A DNA stretch of 10,086 bases. It comes from Pseudomonadota bacterium. Its GTDB lineage: Bacteria > Pseudomonadota > Alphaproteobacteria > Rhizobiales > Hyphomicrobiaceae. Numbering within the stretch: the stretch's first letter is position 1; the number at the start of each line of letters is the position of its first letter. The translations under genes were made by a program, and so were the position numbers. Shown here piece after piece: positions 1-5,581 of this stretch. The stretch is from positions 1 to 10,086 of the forward strand of contig JAEWCT010000389.1 in NCBI GenBank assembly GCA_023390485.1, read 5' to 3'. The notes below the pieces were generated by a model. The model saw nothing but the letters and a program-made list of their open reading frames with translations. It ran no database searches and was not told where the DNA came from.

Positions 1-779
1 GCGACGCGAAGCAGCGAATACGCGAAGATTTCCTGCGCATTCTGCGCTTTTTCCGCTTCAGCGCCCAATACGGCAACGGCCAGATCGATCCCACGGGCCT
101 CGCGGCTGCGGAAGAATTGAAGGATAGCATCGTCCTTCTCTCCGCCGAACGCATTCGTGCTGAAATGCTGAAGCTTCTCGCCGCACCGGACGCGCCGGAA
201 GTTCTTGGCGTCATGTACAAAGCCGGCATCTTGCAACTCGCAATTCGCACGCTCATCGAGCCGGATCGTTTCGCGCGTCTCGCCGCTATCGAGGCGGGCC
301 TCGGCGAAACGCCCGATCCGATAACGCGCCTCGCCGCGCTCGCCGTCATCCATCCCGGCGACGAGACCTTTCTCGCCGAACAGCTGAGGCTCTCGAACGC
401 AGAAGCTTCTCGCATCGCGACCGTTTTCGCGAGCGAACCCGGCATCGATCCGGAGACGTCTGAAGCGGTGGGCCGCGCCGCCCTTTACAAACTCGGCCCG
501 GAAAACTTCAAGCGCGCGGTTCTCCTTGCCTGGGCGCGCTCCGAAGCTCCGCCCAGTTCGCAAAACTGGCGCGCAAGAGCGCTGCTGCCGGATCGCTGGA
601 CCGCTCCCAAATTGCCCGTCTCAGGCGGCGATGTCGTCGCGCTCGGCATCGCACCCGGACCAGTCATCGGTAACGTGCTTCAGTCTTTCGAGAATTGGTG
701 GATAGGGAATAATTTCCCCACTGATGCCGAACTGCAGCGCAGTGTGCTCAAAGATCTGGCGGCGAAGGCACTTGCATAG
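1..779 (+). CDS. cca: CCA tRNA nucleotidyltransferase, C-terminal part (5' truncated by the window edge)
   Basis: The reading frame is open from base 3 to the TAG at 777-779 and gives about 258 residues. It opens inside the segment that joins the catalytic head to the RNA-binding body of class II CCA-adding enzymes and poly(A) polymerases: RIREDFLRILRFFRFSAQYG near the first 25 residues is the conserved motif of that junction. The rest is helical body and tail that grips the tRNA elbow. The enzyme adds or repairs the CCA end of tRNAs in the cytoplasm, using CTP and ATP. The nucleotidyltransferase motif with its metal-binding aspartates lies upstream of the window, so catalysis cannot be checked here. 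The true start is not visible; the in-frame TTG at 117 is internal. No convincing terminator follows. The family call is firm. A strict poly(A) polymerase cannot be separated by sequence here, but the alphaproteobacterial context favours CCA addition. Confidence 0.9.
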   Translation, partial: DAKQRIREDFLRILRFFRFSAQYGNGQIDPTGLAAAEELKDSIVLLSAERIRAEMLKLLAAPDAPEVLGVMYKAGILQLAIRTLIEPDRFARLAAIEAGLGETPDPITRLAALAVIHPGDETFLAEQLRLSNAEASRIATVFASEPGIDPETSEAVGRAALYKLGPENFKRAVLLAWARSEAPPSSQNWRARALLPDRWTAPKLPVSGGDVVALGIAPGPVIGNVLQSFENWWIGNNFPTDAELQRSVLKDLAAKALA

Positions 780-874
780 CTATCCGTCAAATTTCACTTC
801 ACCTCGGCTTTTGCTCAAGCTAAGTTCCCGCCCGTTGCGGGTCAGCTCTTGTATTGCGTTGAGGAAAACCCTTG

Positions 875-1108
875 ATGGACACCATCCGTCGCGAACGTGA
901 ACGTTCGTTGAAATTCGTCCAAGTTGTCTTCGCCGTACTCGCCCTTCTCAGCCTTATCGCAGCACTCGCCGTTTCGACACGCGGAACCGATCTCGGGTTG
1001 CCCGAATCATCGACGTATCCGATCGCGCTGGCCTTTCTTCTCGTCGGCGCCGTCGACACAGCTCTGTTGTTCGCCTGGGAACGCATCTCACAAAGAATAG
1101 AACTCTAA
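875..1108 (+). CDS. Small protein with two predicted membrane helices, function unknown
   Basis: This is a 77-residue protein. The N-terminus is strongly basic (MDTIRRERERSLK). A hydrophobic helix spans about residues 14-34, a short polar loop 35-48, and a second helix about 49-67, followed by a charged tail (ERISQRIEL). By the positive-inside rule both ends should face the cytoplasm. ATG at 875 is preceded by GAGGA at 861-865, nine bases away. A TTG at 872 would add one residue and is an equally possible start. The gene stands alone, 95 bases after cca, and a strong hairpin lies just downstream. I do not recognise the family, and nothing in the sequence indicates an enzymatic role. Coding is supported by the ribosome binding site, clean helix topology and GC-rich codon use. 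Confidence 0.72.
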   Translation: MDTIRRERERSLKFVQVVFAVLALLSLIAALAVSTRGTDLGLPESSTYPIALAFLLVGAVDTALLFAWERISQRIEL

Positions 1109-1138
1109 ATTCAGCGAGCGCCGCTAAGCGAACGCAAA

Positions 1139-1189
1139 GTCCGCACCGTGCCGGCCCCCGTTTTGGGGCCGGTTCCGAAGTGTGCGGAC
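1139..1189 (+). repeat. Two-tier perfect hairpin downstream of the small membrane protein gene
   Basis: The outer stem is GTCCGCAC (1139-1146) with GTGCGGAC (1182-1189). Nested within it is the inner stem CCGGCCCC (1151-1158) with GGGGCCGG (1165-1172) and a CGTTTT loop. All 16 base pairs are perfect, and the arms are separated by an asymmetric internal loop of 4 and 9 bases. It starts 31 bases after the stop at 1108. No run of T follows on either side, so it is not a canonical intrinsic terminator. It could still slow or end transcription, or protect an mRNA 3' end. A small structured RNA is a weaker alternative. Confidence 0.5.
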
Positions 1190-1218
1190 GAAGCCAAGTA
1201 GCAGTTGAAACACGGTGT

Positions 1219-1255
1219 CGGATAAAAATTTCATCCGCGGATCTTGGTAAATCCG
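1219..1255. repeat. Two tandem short inverted repeats, CGGAT/ATCCG
   Basis: CGGAT (1219-1223) faces ATCCG (1233-1237) across 9 bases. Immediately afterwards CGGAT (1238-1242) faces ATCCG (1251-1255) across 8 bases. The two units start 19 bases apart, close to two helical turns, which is the spacing expected when two dimeric regulators bind the same face of the DNA. The pair lies 139 bases upstream of the plcP start. It resembles a tandem operator, but with 5-base arms chance is not excluded and no regulator is known for it. Confidence 0.3.
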
Positions 1256-1303
1256 GGGGAGCACCTATTTCCTTGCGAGCGCATTTGAAGCTGCCGCAGG
1301 CTG

Positions 1304-1340
1304 TCGTCACACGCCTGTAACATGAATCCCGTCCTACGTT
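1304..1340 (+). promoter_or_regulatory. Candidate Pho box and promoter for plcP-btaA-btaB
   Basis: Two 7-base half-sites with the 11-base period of PhoB boxes are present: TCGTCAC (1304-1310) and CTGTAAC (1315-1321), compared with the consensus CTGTCAT repeated with a 4-base spacer. If C or T is allowed at the last position, the matches are 5/7 and 6/7. The possible -10 element TACGTT (1335-1340) sits at about the right distance downstream but is poor. The site lies 72 bases before the plcP start. PhoB control of these genes is known in Sinorhizobium. The assignment here is mainly inferred from gene function plus a degenerate motif. Confidence 0.38.
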
Positions 1341-1393
1341 TTACATGAAAGCTAAGACGCTTTTATGGAAAGCGTACTGACTGGGGGCTGACC

Positions 1394-2203
1394 TTGAGCG
1401 CACCGAACCCGGAACACATCGAATACCGAGCAGTCTTCATTTCCGACATCCACCTGGGGATGCGCAATTCGCAAGCGACAGCCCTTCTCGACTTCCTGAA
1501 ACGCGTTGAATGTCAGGAACTCTACCTGGTCGGCGACATCGTCGATTTCTGGAAGGTGCGCCGCGGTCCGCACTGGCCGCAGAGCCATAACGATGTCCTG
1601 CAGAAATTGCTGCGCAAATCGCGCAAGGGGACGCGCGTTGTTTTCATCCCCGGCAATCACGATGACGGCTTGCGCGACTATACCGGCATGAACTTCGGCG
1701 GCGTTGAACTTCGCCGCGACGCCATTCACGAAGGCGCCAACGGCAAGCGCTATCTCGTTCTGCACGGCGACGAATTCGATGTCGTCGTCCGCTATGCCCG
1801 CTGGCTGGCGTTCCTCGGCGATCGCTCCTACGACGCGGCTCTCGCGATGAACGTGCCGCTGAACTTCATGCGCCGCATGCTCGGCCTCGGCCACTGGTCG
1901 CTATCGGCGTTCCTGAAACACAAAGTGAAAAGCGCCGTCAATTACATCGGTGAGTTCGAAGAAGCTCTTGCGGGAGAAGCGCGCCGCCGCGAGACGCATG
2001 GTCTCATCTGCGGCCACATCCACCACGCCAACGAACGCATGATCGACGGCATCCACTATCTGAATTGCGGCGATTGGGTCGAAAGCTGCACCGCCATCGG
2101 CGAGCGCTTCGACGGCCAATTCGAAATCATTCGTTGGAAAGAGCACATGGCCGTCCGCGGTTCGCAGGCGCCTTCGGGCCGTTGGTTCATCGAAGCGGCA
2201 TAA
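1394..2203 (+). CDS. plcP: PlcP-like metallophosphoesterase, probable phospholipase C of lipid remodelling
   Basis: This 269-residue calcineurin-like phosphoesterase has the complete set of metal-binding motifs: DIH (D18, H20), GDIVDFW (D48), GNHDD (N88, H89), HGDEFD (H124) and GHIHH (H208, H210). It has no signal peptide, so it acts in the cytoplasm. By homology alone it would be called UDP-2,3-diacylglucosamine diphosphatase (LpxH-like). However, alphaproteobacteria generally use LpxI in the lipid A pathway, and this gene sits 48 bases ahead of btaA and btaB. That matches PlcP, the phospholipase C of Sinorhizobium and marine bacteria that splits phosphatidylcholine and similar lipids to diacylglycerol under phosphate starvation. 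Diacylglycerol is the BtaA substrate. The start is TTG at 1394 after GGGGG at 1383-1387; the frame is closed by TGA at 1346-1348 and holds no ATG or GTG between. The metallophosphoesterase call is near certain. The PlcP assignment is inferred from context. Confidence 0.82.
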   Translation: MSAPNPEHIEYRAVFISDIHLGMRNSQATALLDFLKRVECQELYLVGDIVDFWKVRRGPHWPQSHNDVLQKLLRKSRKGTRVVFIPGNHDDGLRDYTGMNFGGVELRRDAIHEGANGKRYLVLHGDEFDVVVRYARWLAFLGDRSYDAALAMNVPLNFMRRMLGLGHWSLSAFLKHKVKSAVNYIGEFEEALAGEARRRETHGLICGHIHHANERMIDGIHYLNCGDWVESCTAIGERFDGQFEIIRWKEHMAVRGSQAPSGRWFIEAA

Positions 2204-2251
2204 GCGGCATCACGTCCGGCAGCGACAAGCCCCGGCGAACGGAGATCTCCA

Positions 2252-3496
2252 TTGAACGTCACCGCAAAAGTTTTTGAGCCGGCGAGCACCGATCTATTGA
2301 GCGAAGCGGTTCATCAGAACAGCGCGCTGAGCTTGGCTGGCATTCTCGAGCGCACCTTCACGTTTGCGTTCCGCTCGATGGTCTACCCGCAGATCTGGGA
2401 AGATCCGCGCGCCGACATGGAGGCCCTCGAGCTCACCCCGCAAAGCCGCATGCTCACGATCGCCTCGGGCGGTTGCAACGTCATGAGCTATCTCACCGGC
2501 AATCCGGCGCGCATCTACGCGATCGATCTCAATGAAACGCACATCGCGTTGCTCAAGCTGAAACTCGCCGCCGCTCAGCACCTGCCGAACCACGCGACGT
2601 TCTTTCGCTTTTTCGGCGCCGCCAACGATCGCCGCAATGTCCACCTCTATAACGATCTGATCGCACAGCATCTCGACGCGGATACGCGGAGCTATTGGGA
2701 AGGGCGCGATCTGACGGGACGCCGCCGCATCACGCGGTTCGCCCGCAACTTCTATCATTACGGATTGCTCGGACGCTTCATCGCGACCGGACATCTCGCC
2801 GCCCGCGTCTTCGGCGCAAACCCGAAACGTATTCTCGAGGCCCGCAACATCGAAGAGCAGCGCGAAATCTTCGCCCGCGAAATCGCGCCGGCTTTCAATC
2901 ATCCGGTGTTGCGCTGGATCACGTCCAACCGCGCCTCGCTCTTCGGCCTGGGAATCCCGCCGGTGCAATACGATGCACTGTCGAACGGCAACACGCGGCC
3001 GATGGCCGATGTCCTGAAGGAACGCGCCGAGCGCTTGGCGACCGGCTTCGACCTCAAGGACAATTATTTCGCCTGGCAGGCGTTCGGCCGGCGCTACGCG
3101 GCACAAGGCGAAGGCTCCTGCCCGCCGTATCTCGACAAAGCGAATTTCATGGCCGTCAAAGCCCGCGCCAGCCGGGTCGAAGTCGTCCACGACAACATGA
3201 TCCGCTTTCTCTCGAACGAACCGGCAGACAGCCTCGACCGTTACGTGCTGCTCGACGCCCAGGACTGGATGGACGACGCCGCGCTGAATTCGCTCTGGCG
3301 CGAGATCACGCGGACCGCTCGCGCCGGCGCGCGCGTCATCTTCCGCACCGCGGGCGAGGAAAGCATTCTCCCTGGCCGTGTCTCGGACGCCATTCTCAGC
3401 CAGTGGACCTACGACGTCGCGAAGTCGGCCGAGATCCACAGCAAGGATCGTTCCGCGATCTACGGCGGCTTCCATCTCTACGTCAAAACCGCGTGA
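2252..3496 (+). CDS. btaA: S-adenosylmethionine:diacylglycerol 3-amino-3-carboxypropyltransferase BtaA (DUF3419)
   Basis: BtaA moves the 3-amino-3-carboxypropyl group of S-adenosylmethionine to diacylglycerol, giving diacylglyceryl-homoserine. This is the first committed step to the betaine lipid DGTS. At 414 residues it has the full length usual for bacterial BtaA. Visible marks are the early MVYPQIWEDP segment (43-52), typical of the family, the SAM-binding loop IASGGCN (70-76) and the second-strand acidic motif IDLN (91-94). A second Rossmann-like segment follows near the C-terminus, with VLLDAQDWMDD and later ARVIFRTAG. It has no signal peptide or clear membrane helix, so it probably works at the inner membrane surface. 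The start is TTG at 2252, six bases after GGAGA (2241-2245). It lies between plcP and btaB in one transcription unit, and its stop abuts btaB. Long antisense ORFs across it are artefacts of GC-rich codon use. Confidence 0.93.
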   Translation: MNVTAKVFEPASTDLLSEAVHQNSALSLAGILERTFTFAFRSMVYPQIWEDPRADMEALELTPQSRMLTIASGGCNVMSYLTGNPARIYAIDLNETHIALLKLKLAAAQHLPNHATFFRFFGAANDRRNVHLYNDLIAQHLDADTRSYWEGRDLTGRRRITRFARNFYHYGLLGRFIATGHLAARVFGANPKRILEARNIEEQREIFAREIAPAFNHPVLRWITSNRASLFGLGIPPVQYDALSNGNTRPMADVLKERAERLATGFDLKDNYFAWQAFGRRYAAQGEGSCPPYLDKANFMAVKARASRVEVVHDNMIRFLSNEPADSLDRYVLLDAQDWMDDAALNSLWREITRTARAGARVIFRTAGEESILPGRVSDAILSQWTYDVAKSAEIHSKDRSAIYGGFHLYVKTA

Positions 3497-3504
3497 CCGC
3501 CGCG

Positions 3505-4158
3505 ATGACCGATACGGCCGCGAGCGCGATGGATGGAATGTATCGCCATCAGCGCTACATCTACGACCTCACGCGCCGCTACTATCTCCTCGGCCGCGAC
3601 CAGCTGATCGAAGAGATCAATCCCCCGGTCGCCGGATCGGTGCTTGAGATCGGCTGCGGCACGGCGCGCAATCTGCTTCGCGCCGCGAACCTTTATCCCG
3701 CGGTGCAGTTCTACGGCCTCGACGTCTCCGAAGAGATGCTGAAGACCGCGCGCGCCGCCATCGAACGCAGCGGCGCCCGCGACGCCATCTCAGTCGCGCA
3801 AGCCGACGCCACGACATTTTCGCCCGCGGAACTCTTCGGCGTCAGAAAGTTCGACCGGATTTTCATCTCCTACGCGCTTTCGATGATTCCGCCCTGGGAA
3901 GAAGTGATCGACCGCGCCGTCTCGCAGCTCGCCCCGCGCGGAGAGCTGCACATTGTCGATTTCGGCTCCATGCAATCGATGCATGCGCTTCCGCGCAAAG
4001 CGATGCGCGCGTGGCTCACCCGTTTCAGCGTCACGCCGCGGCTCGATCTCGAAACCGTCACGCGCGAAACGGCAAGGCGTCACGGCCGCACCGCAACCTT
4101 CAATCAAGGCCGCTACGATTATTCGGCGCTCGCCCGCATCGGCGTTAAGCACACCTGA
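3505..4158 (+). CDS. btaB: Diacylglyceryl-homoserine N-methyltransferase BtaB
   Basis: BtaB methylates the amino group of diacylglyceryl-homoserine three times, with S-adenosylmethionine as donor, completing DGTS. From ATG 3505 the product has 217 residues, near the roughly 210 usual for the family. It opens with MYRHQRYIYDLTRRYYLLGR, a segment typical of BtaB. A class I methyltransferase fold follows: motif I LEIGCGTARN (about residues 47-56), acidic motif II YGLDVS (about 70-75), then FDRIFISYALSMIPPW and the strand GELHIVDFGSM. An alternative start is GTG at 3493, which overlaps the btaA stop as GTGA and adds four residues. Neither start has a clear ribosome binding site, which suggests translation coupled to btaA. 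No strong terminator follows; only a short AT-rich palindrome (4160-4173) lies between it and the convergent gene at 4181. Confidence 0.92.
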   Translation: MTDTAASAMDGMYRHQRYIYDLTRRYYLLGRDQLIEEINPPVAGSVLEIGCGTARNLLRAANLYPAVQFYGLDVSEEMLKTARAAIERSGARDAISVAQADATTFSPAELFGVRKFDRIFISYALSMIPPWEEVIDRAVSQLAPRGELHIVDFGSMQSMHALPRKAMRAWLTRFSVTPRLDLETVTRETARRHGRTATFNQGRYDYSALARIGVKHT

Positions 4159-4180
4159 TCGGAAAAATTTTCGCCGGCAC

Positions 4181-4363
4181 TCAGCTGACCCTTGGCCCGA
4201 CGAGCTCCTTCAGCGCCGCTTGAATGCGCCGCCAATCTTCGGCGCGTCCCTTGTCTCCGCTTTGAGCGTACCGGCGCACCATCTCCGCCGCTTCCGCCAG
4301 CGCTTTGGGTCCACGGGATCCATAGAGTTTGCGGGCATGATCATGAATTTCGACCGCATTCAT
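4181..4363 (-). CDS. 60-residue cytoplasmic protein, function unknown
   Basis: This is a highly charged, predicted all-helical protein of 60 residues with no signal peptide or membrane helix. It reads MNAVEIHDHARKLYGSRG at the N-terminus and contains AEDWRRIQAALKEL near the end. Small proteins with this HARKLY...AEDWRRI pattern are familiar to me as unnamed proteins of Hyphomicrobiales; I recall this and have not searched for it. ATG at 4363 has an excellent ribosome binding site: GAGGAGG on the minus strand (4371-4377), seven bases upstream. It is convergent with btaB, with only 22 bases between the stops. It lies 138 bases downstream of a terminator that ends the Ala-rich gene, so it is probably transcribed alone. 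No function can be proposed. Confidence 0.8.
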   Translation of the reverse strand: MNAVEIHDHARKLYGSRGPKALAEAAEMVRRYAQSGDKGRAEDWRRIQAALKELVGPRVS

Positions 4364-4501
4364 GGGTGAGCCTCCTCGGCTGTCCGGTCAATCTTCGATC
4401 TTCGACGAAACTCCGTCGTCTGCTCTCAACCCTCGAATTCAGTATCGCCCGCGAGGTTCCCACCAACTTCGCGCGTGCTCTCGCTCGTTTCGCATCTGCG
4501 C

Positions 4502-4530
4502 AAAAGCCCCGGCTCTCCCTGCCGGGGCTT
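4502..4530 (-). terminator. Intrinsic terminator of the Ala-rich protein gene
   Basis: A perfect 10-base stem, AAGCCCCGGC (4504-4513) with GCCGGGGCTT (4521-4530), closes on a 7-base loop. Read on the minus strand, the stem ends in TTTT, 29 bases after the stop of the gene at 4559-5326. On the plus strand it is followed by CCGTCG, with no T run, so it serves the minus strand. It separates that gene from the 60-residue gene further on. Confidence 0.82.
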
Positions 4531-4558
4531 CCGTCGTGAGAGTGACCCCGAAGTTCCC

Positions 4559-5326
4559 TTAAGAAGCACTTGAAGTTGTCGTGGCGGCATCAGACGGCGT
4601 CGCCGCCCCGTTCGCGACGATCGCCGCGACCAACGGCTTGTCTTCGGCCGGGATTTCGATCGGAGCCTTTGGAGCTTCCGCGGCTTCGGCGGTCTCGGAC
4701 GCAACCGCTTCCGCAGCGGGTTCTGCCGCTGGGGCTTCGGCTGTTGCAGCTTGGGCAGCCGGAGTCTCTTCGACAGCAGCCTCCGAAGCCGTAGCCTCAG
4801 GCGCTGTCGCCGCTTCCTCCGCTACGGCTTCAGTGGCCAGAACCTCGGTAGCGGCTTCGGCAGCAGCTTCGGCAGGTGCCTCCGCTGCAGGAGCCTCTTC
4901 TGCAGCAGCCTCCGCAGGCGCCTCTGCCGCCGGAGCCTCTTCGGCCGCGGCCTCCGGTGCTGCCTCGACAGCCTCCGTCACCTCAACCGCAGCAGACTCA
5001 GGAGCGGCTTCTGCCGCCGCCGCTTCTGCTGCCTCCGCTGGAGCCTCCGCAGCCACAGGCTCTTCTGCGGCCGGTGGCGCAGCCTCTGGAGCAGCCTCTG
5101 GAACAGCCTCCACGGCCGCTTCAGACACAACCTCTGGGGCTGCCTCCGCTGCCGGTTCGGCGGCAGCAGGTTCGCTGTGTGGAGCCGTTGTCTCGACCAC
5201 AACTTCCGAAAGCTCGCCGATGGCTCGCTCGACAGCTTTCATGGCCTTGAAGTCCGATGACGCCTCAATGCGCGCTCGAACATCGTCGTGTAACGTCTTG
5301 AGCTTGGACAGGATATCGGCCGACAT
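4559..5326 (-). CDS. Acidic Ala/Glu/Pro-rich low-complexity protein
   Basis: The protein has 255 residues in three parts. An N-terminal helical segment of about 45 residues (MSADILSKLKTLHDDVRARI, then AMKAVERAIGELSEVVVE) has normal composition and heptad-like spacing. About 170 residues follow that are almost only Ala, Glu, Pro, Val and Thr, including a 14-residue tandem repeat. The tail is short and of ordinary composition (IEIPAEDKPLVAAIVANG, then a Ser/Thr-rich end). There is no signal peptide or membrane helix. ATG 5326 has AAGGGGAA on the minus strand (5333-5340), six bases upstream, and the gene ends in a perfect terminator. The plus strand is also open for 257 codons here, but that product is Ala/Ser-rich throughout and lacks a good ribosome site. 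The normal-composition ends fix the minus strand as coding. The long middle is probably extended and disordered. Function is unknown. Confidence 0.78.
   Translation of the reverse strand: MSADILSKLKTLHDDVRARIEASSDFKAMKAVERAIGELSEVVVETTAPHSEPAAAEPAAEAAPEVVSEAAVEAVPEAAPEAAPPAAEEPVAAEAPAEAAEAAAAEAAPESAAVEVTEAVEAAPEAAAEEAPAAEAPAEAAAEEAPAAEAPAEAAAEAATEVLATEAVAEEAATAPEATASEAAVEETPAAQAATAEAPAAEPAAEAVASETAEAAEAPKAPIEIPAEDKPLVAAIVANGAATPSDAATTTSSAS
4863..4946 (-). repeat. 42-base tandem repeat inside the Ala-rich gene
   Basis: Two adjacent 42-base units (4863-4904 and 4905-4946) encode the same 14 residues, AEEAPAAEAPAEAA, in tandem. They differ mainly at third codon positions, so the peptide has been kept while the DNA drifted. 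A degenerate partial unit follows from 4947. The surrounding gene contains many looser copies of the same EAAPEAAAE theme, which suggests growth by repeated local duplication. Confidence 0.7.
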
Positions 5327-5377
5327 CTATTCTTCCCCTTGTCTTCATGTTTAGAGAATAAGCATCCCCTTCGCCTG

Positions 5378-5395
5378 CGCATGACTGTTCATGCG
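5378..5395. promoter_or_regulatory. Perfect 7-base inverted repeat ahead of the Ala-rich gene
   Basis: CGCATGA (5378-5384) and TCATGCG (5389-5395) form a perfect inverted repeat around CTGT. It lies 51 bases upstream of the minus-strand start at 5326, in the divergent gap shared with the gene at 5582. It could be a repressor operator or a hairpin in the 5' leader of the minus-strand mRNA. No matching regulator was recognised. Confidence 0.4.
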
Positions 5396-5436
5396 GACGC
5401 TCGTCTTCAGATTTTGCAGTAATGCGCAAGAATAAA

Positions 5437-5492
5437 TGTACAGGAATTCTGCCGGACGCGAACAGCTGCGACAGACTGTACACAGCTATAAA
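5437..5492 (+). promoter_or_regulatory. Possible promoter region of the 5582 gene, with TGTACAG/CTGTACA inverted repeat
   Basis: TGTACAG (5437-5443) faces CTGTACA (5476-5482) across 32 bases. Directly after the second arm lies TATAAA (5487-5492), a 5/6 match to the bacterial -10 element, though no good -35 element sits 16-18 bases before it. If TATAAA is used, the transcript would begin near 5500. That argues against the GTG at 5495 as start of the downstream gene and for ATG 5582. The two arms would then flank the promoter as operator half-sites. The assignment is tentative. Confidence 0.28.
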
Positions 5493-5581
5493 TTGTGAGG
5501 GAGGCCGGTCAGCGTAGATATCGGTTTGGCCTCAACTCGCAGAGGTGCTGTGATGGGGCAGCATCAGATTCGGGGACCTGG

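Noticed and set aside
827..841. CCCGC/GCGGG hairpin as a terminator for cca
   Set aside because: The stem is only five bases and no T run follows; it lies just ahead of the next gene's ribosome site.
1352..1894. A 180-codon minus-strand frame opposite plcP
   Set aside because: It is antisense to the conserved phosphoesterase motifs and has no ribosome binding site.
2294..3475. A 393-codon open frame on the minus strand opposite btaA
   Set aside because: btaA is a clear family member with all motifs. The antisense product is Arg/Ala-rich, has no recognisable domain, and follows from GC-rich third codon positions.
2695..3492. Upstream extension of the btaB frame to make a 487-residue protein
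   Set aside because: The extension is the Arg/Pro-rich out-of-frame reading of btaA. The methyltransferase family begins near 3505.
4160..4173. AT-rich palindrome between btaB and the convergent gene as a terminator
   Set aside because: It is self-complementary but leaves no loop, and has no GC stem, so it should not work as an intrinsic terminator.
4192..4562. Plus-strand frames overlapping the 60-residue gene and the terminator
   Set aside because: They run through a clear terminator hairpin, have Pro/Arg/Ser-rich composition, and oppose a minus-strand gene with an excellent ribosome site.
4863..4946. CRISPR-like array
   Set aside because: The units are directly adjacent, in frame and coding, with no spacers; it is an intragenic protein repeat.
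5460..5474. GAAC-N7 element as an alphaproteobacterial LexA box
   Set aside because: The second half reads ACAG, not GAAC, so the site does not fit the consensus.
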